NCBI GenBank assembly: GCA_012730015.1
Contig: JAAYBT010000019.1
Span: forward strand, 1 to 36,258
Reading direction: 5' to 3'
Origin: Clostridiaceae bacterium
GTDB lineage: Bacteria; Bacillota; Clostridia; Acetivibrionales; DTU013
Length of the DNA: 36,258 nt
The translations under genes and the position numbers were made by a program. Positions 36,072-36,258 of this stretch are shown in pieces. The stretch's first letter is position 1. The number at the start of each line of letters is the position of its first letter. Under the pieces are notes generated by a model. The model made no database searches and was not told where the DNA came from. It was given only the letters and a program-made list of their open reading frames with translations.

Positions 36072-36145
36072 GCGGGTGTAATTCAGTGGTAGAATATCAG
36101 CTTCCCAAGCTGACTGTGTGGGTTCGATTCCCATCACCCGCTCCA
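36072..36145 (+). tRNA. tRNA-Gly (anticodon CCC)
   Basis: Cloverleaf GCGGGTG...TCAGC-TTCCCAA-GCTGA...GTGGG-TTCGATT-CCCAT CACCCGC TCCA. Confidence 0.95.
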
Positions 36146-36182
36146 TAGCAATATCGGTGTCACAGCCCCAAATTGCATATCC

Positions 36183-36258
36183 GCCCTCATAGCTCAGTAG
36201 GCAGAGCGCATCCATGGTAAGGATGAGGTCATCGGTTCGATTCCGATTGAGGGCTCCA
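36183..36258 (+). tRNA. tRNA-Thr (anticodon GGT)
   Basis: Cloverleaf GCCCTCA...CATCC-ATGGTAA-GGATG...ATCGG-TTCGATT-CCGAT TGAGGGC TCCA, ends at the window edge. Confidence 0.96.

Overview
The window looks like chromosomal DNA from a spore-forming member of the Clostridia (Firmicutes). Support for this is an alpha/beta SASP, YtxC, two CotS-like proteins, SigH and a cysE-cysS T-box leader. Most of it is core or accessory housekeeping sequence. I re-read the ORF track, corrected many starts to RBS-supported codons, and added three genes the track misses: an edge-truncated response regulator at 1-594(-), a 55-aa Cys-rich protein at 6658-6825(-), and the two tRNAs at the right end. The canonical cysS - mrnC - rlmB - sigH order is split by about 12 kb holding a minus-strand spore-coat glycosylation cassette (two CotS-like kinases, a glycosyltransferase/UDP-glucose-dehydrogenase fusion, a UDP-sugar epimerase) and a plus-strand lplA-gcvT-gcvH-gcvPA-gcvPB cluster. 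The items most worth follow-up are: (i) a highly structured, promoter- and terminator-flanked non-coding RNA candidate at about 14815-15024; (ii) an array of GGGGACGGTTCT-type repeats read in frame inside a beta-propeller-like protein at about 15690-15865, with a related solo element at 11531-11564; (iii) the GT4-UDP-glucose dehydrogenase fusion; (iv) a P-loop NTPase-Asp23/Gls24 fusion; (v) a 120-bp-period repeat giving RlmB an RG-rich N-terminal tail; (vi) possible switch-like leader structure upstream of sigH. No CRISPR array, intact transposase or prophage was seen. All family names come from my own recognition of motifs, not from a search.
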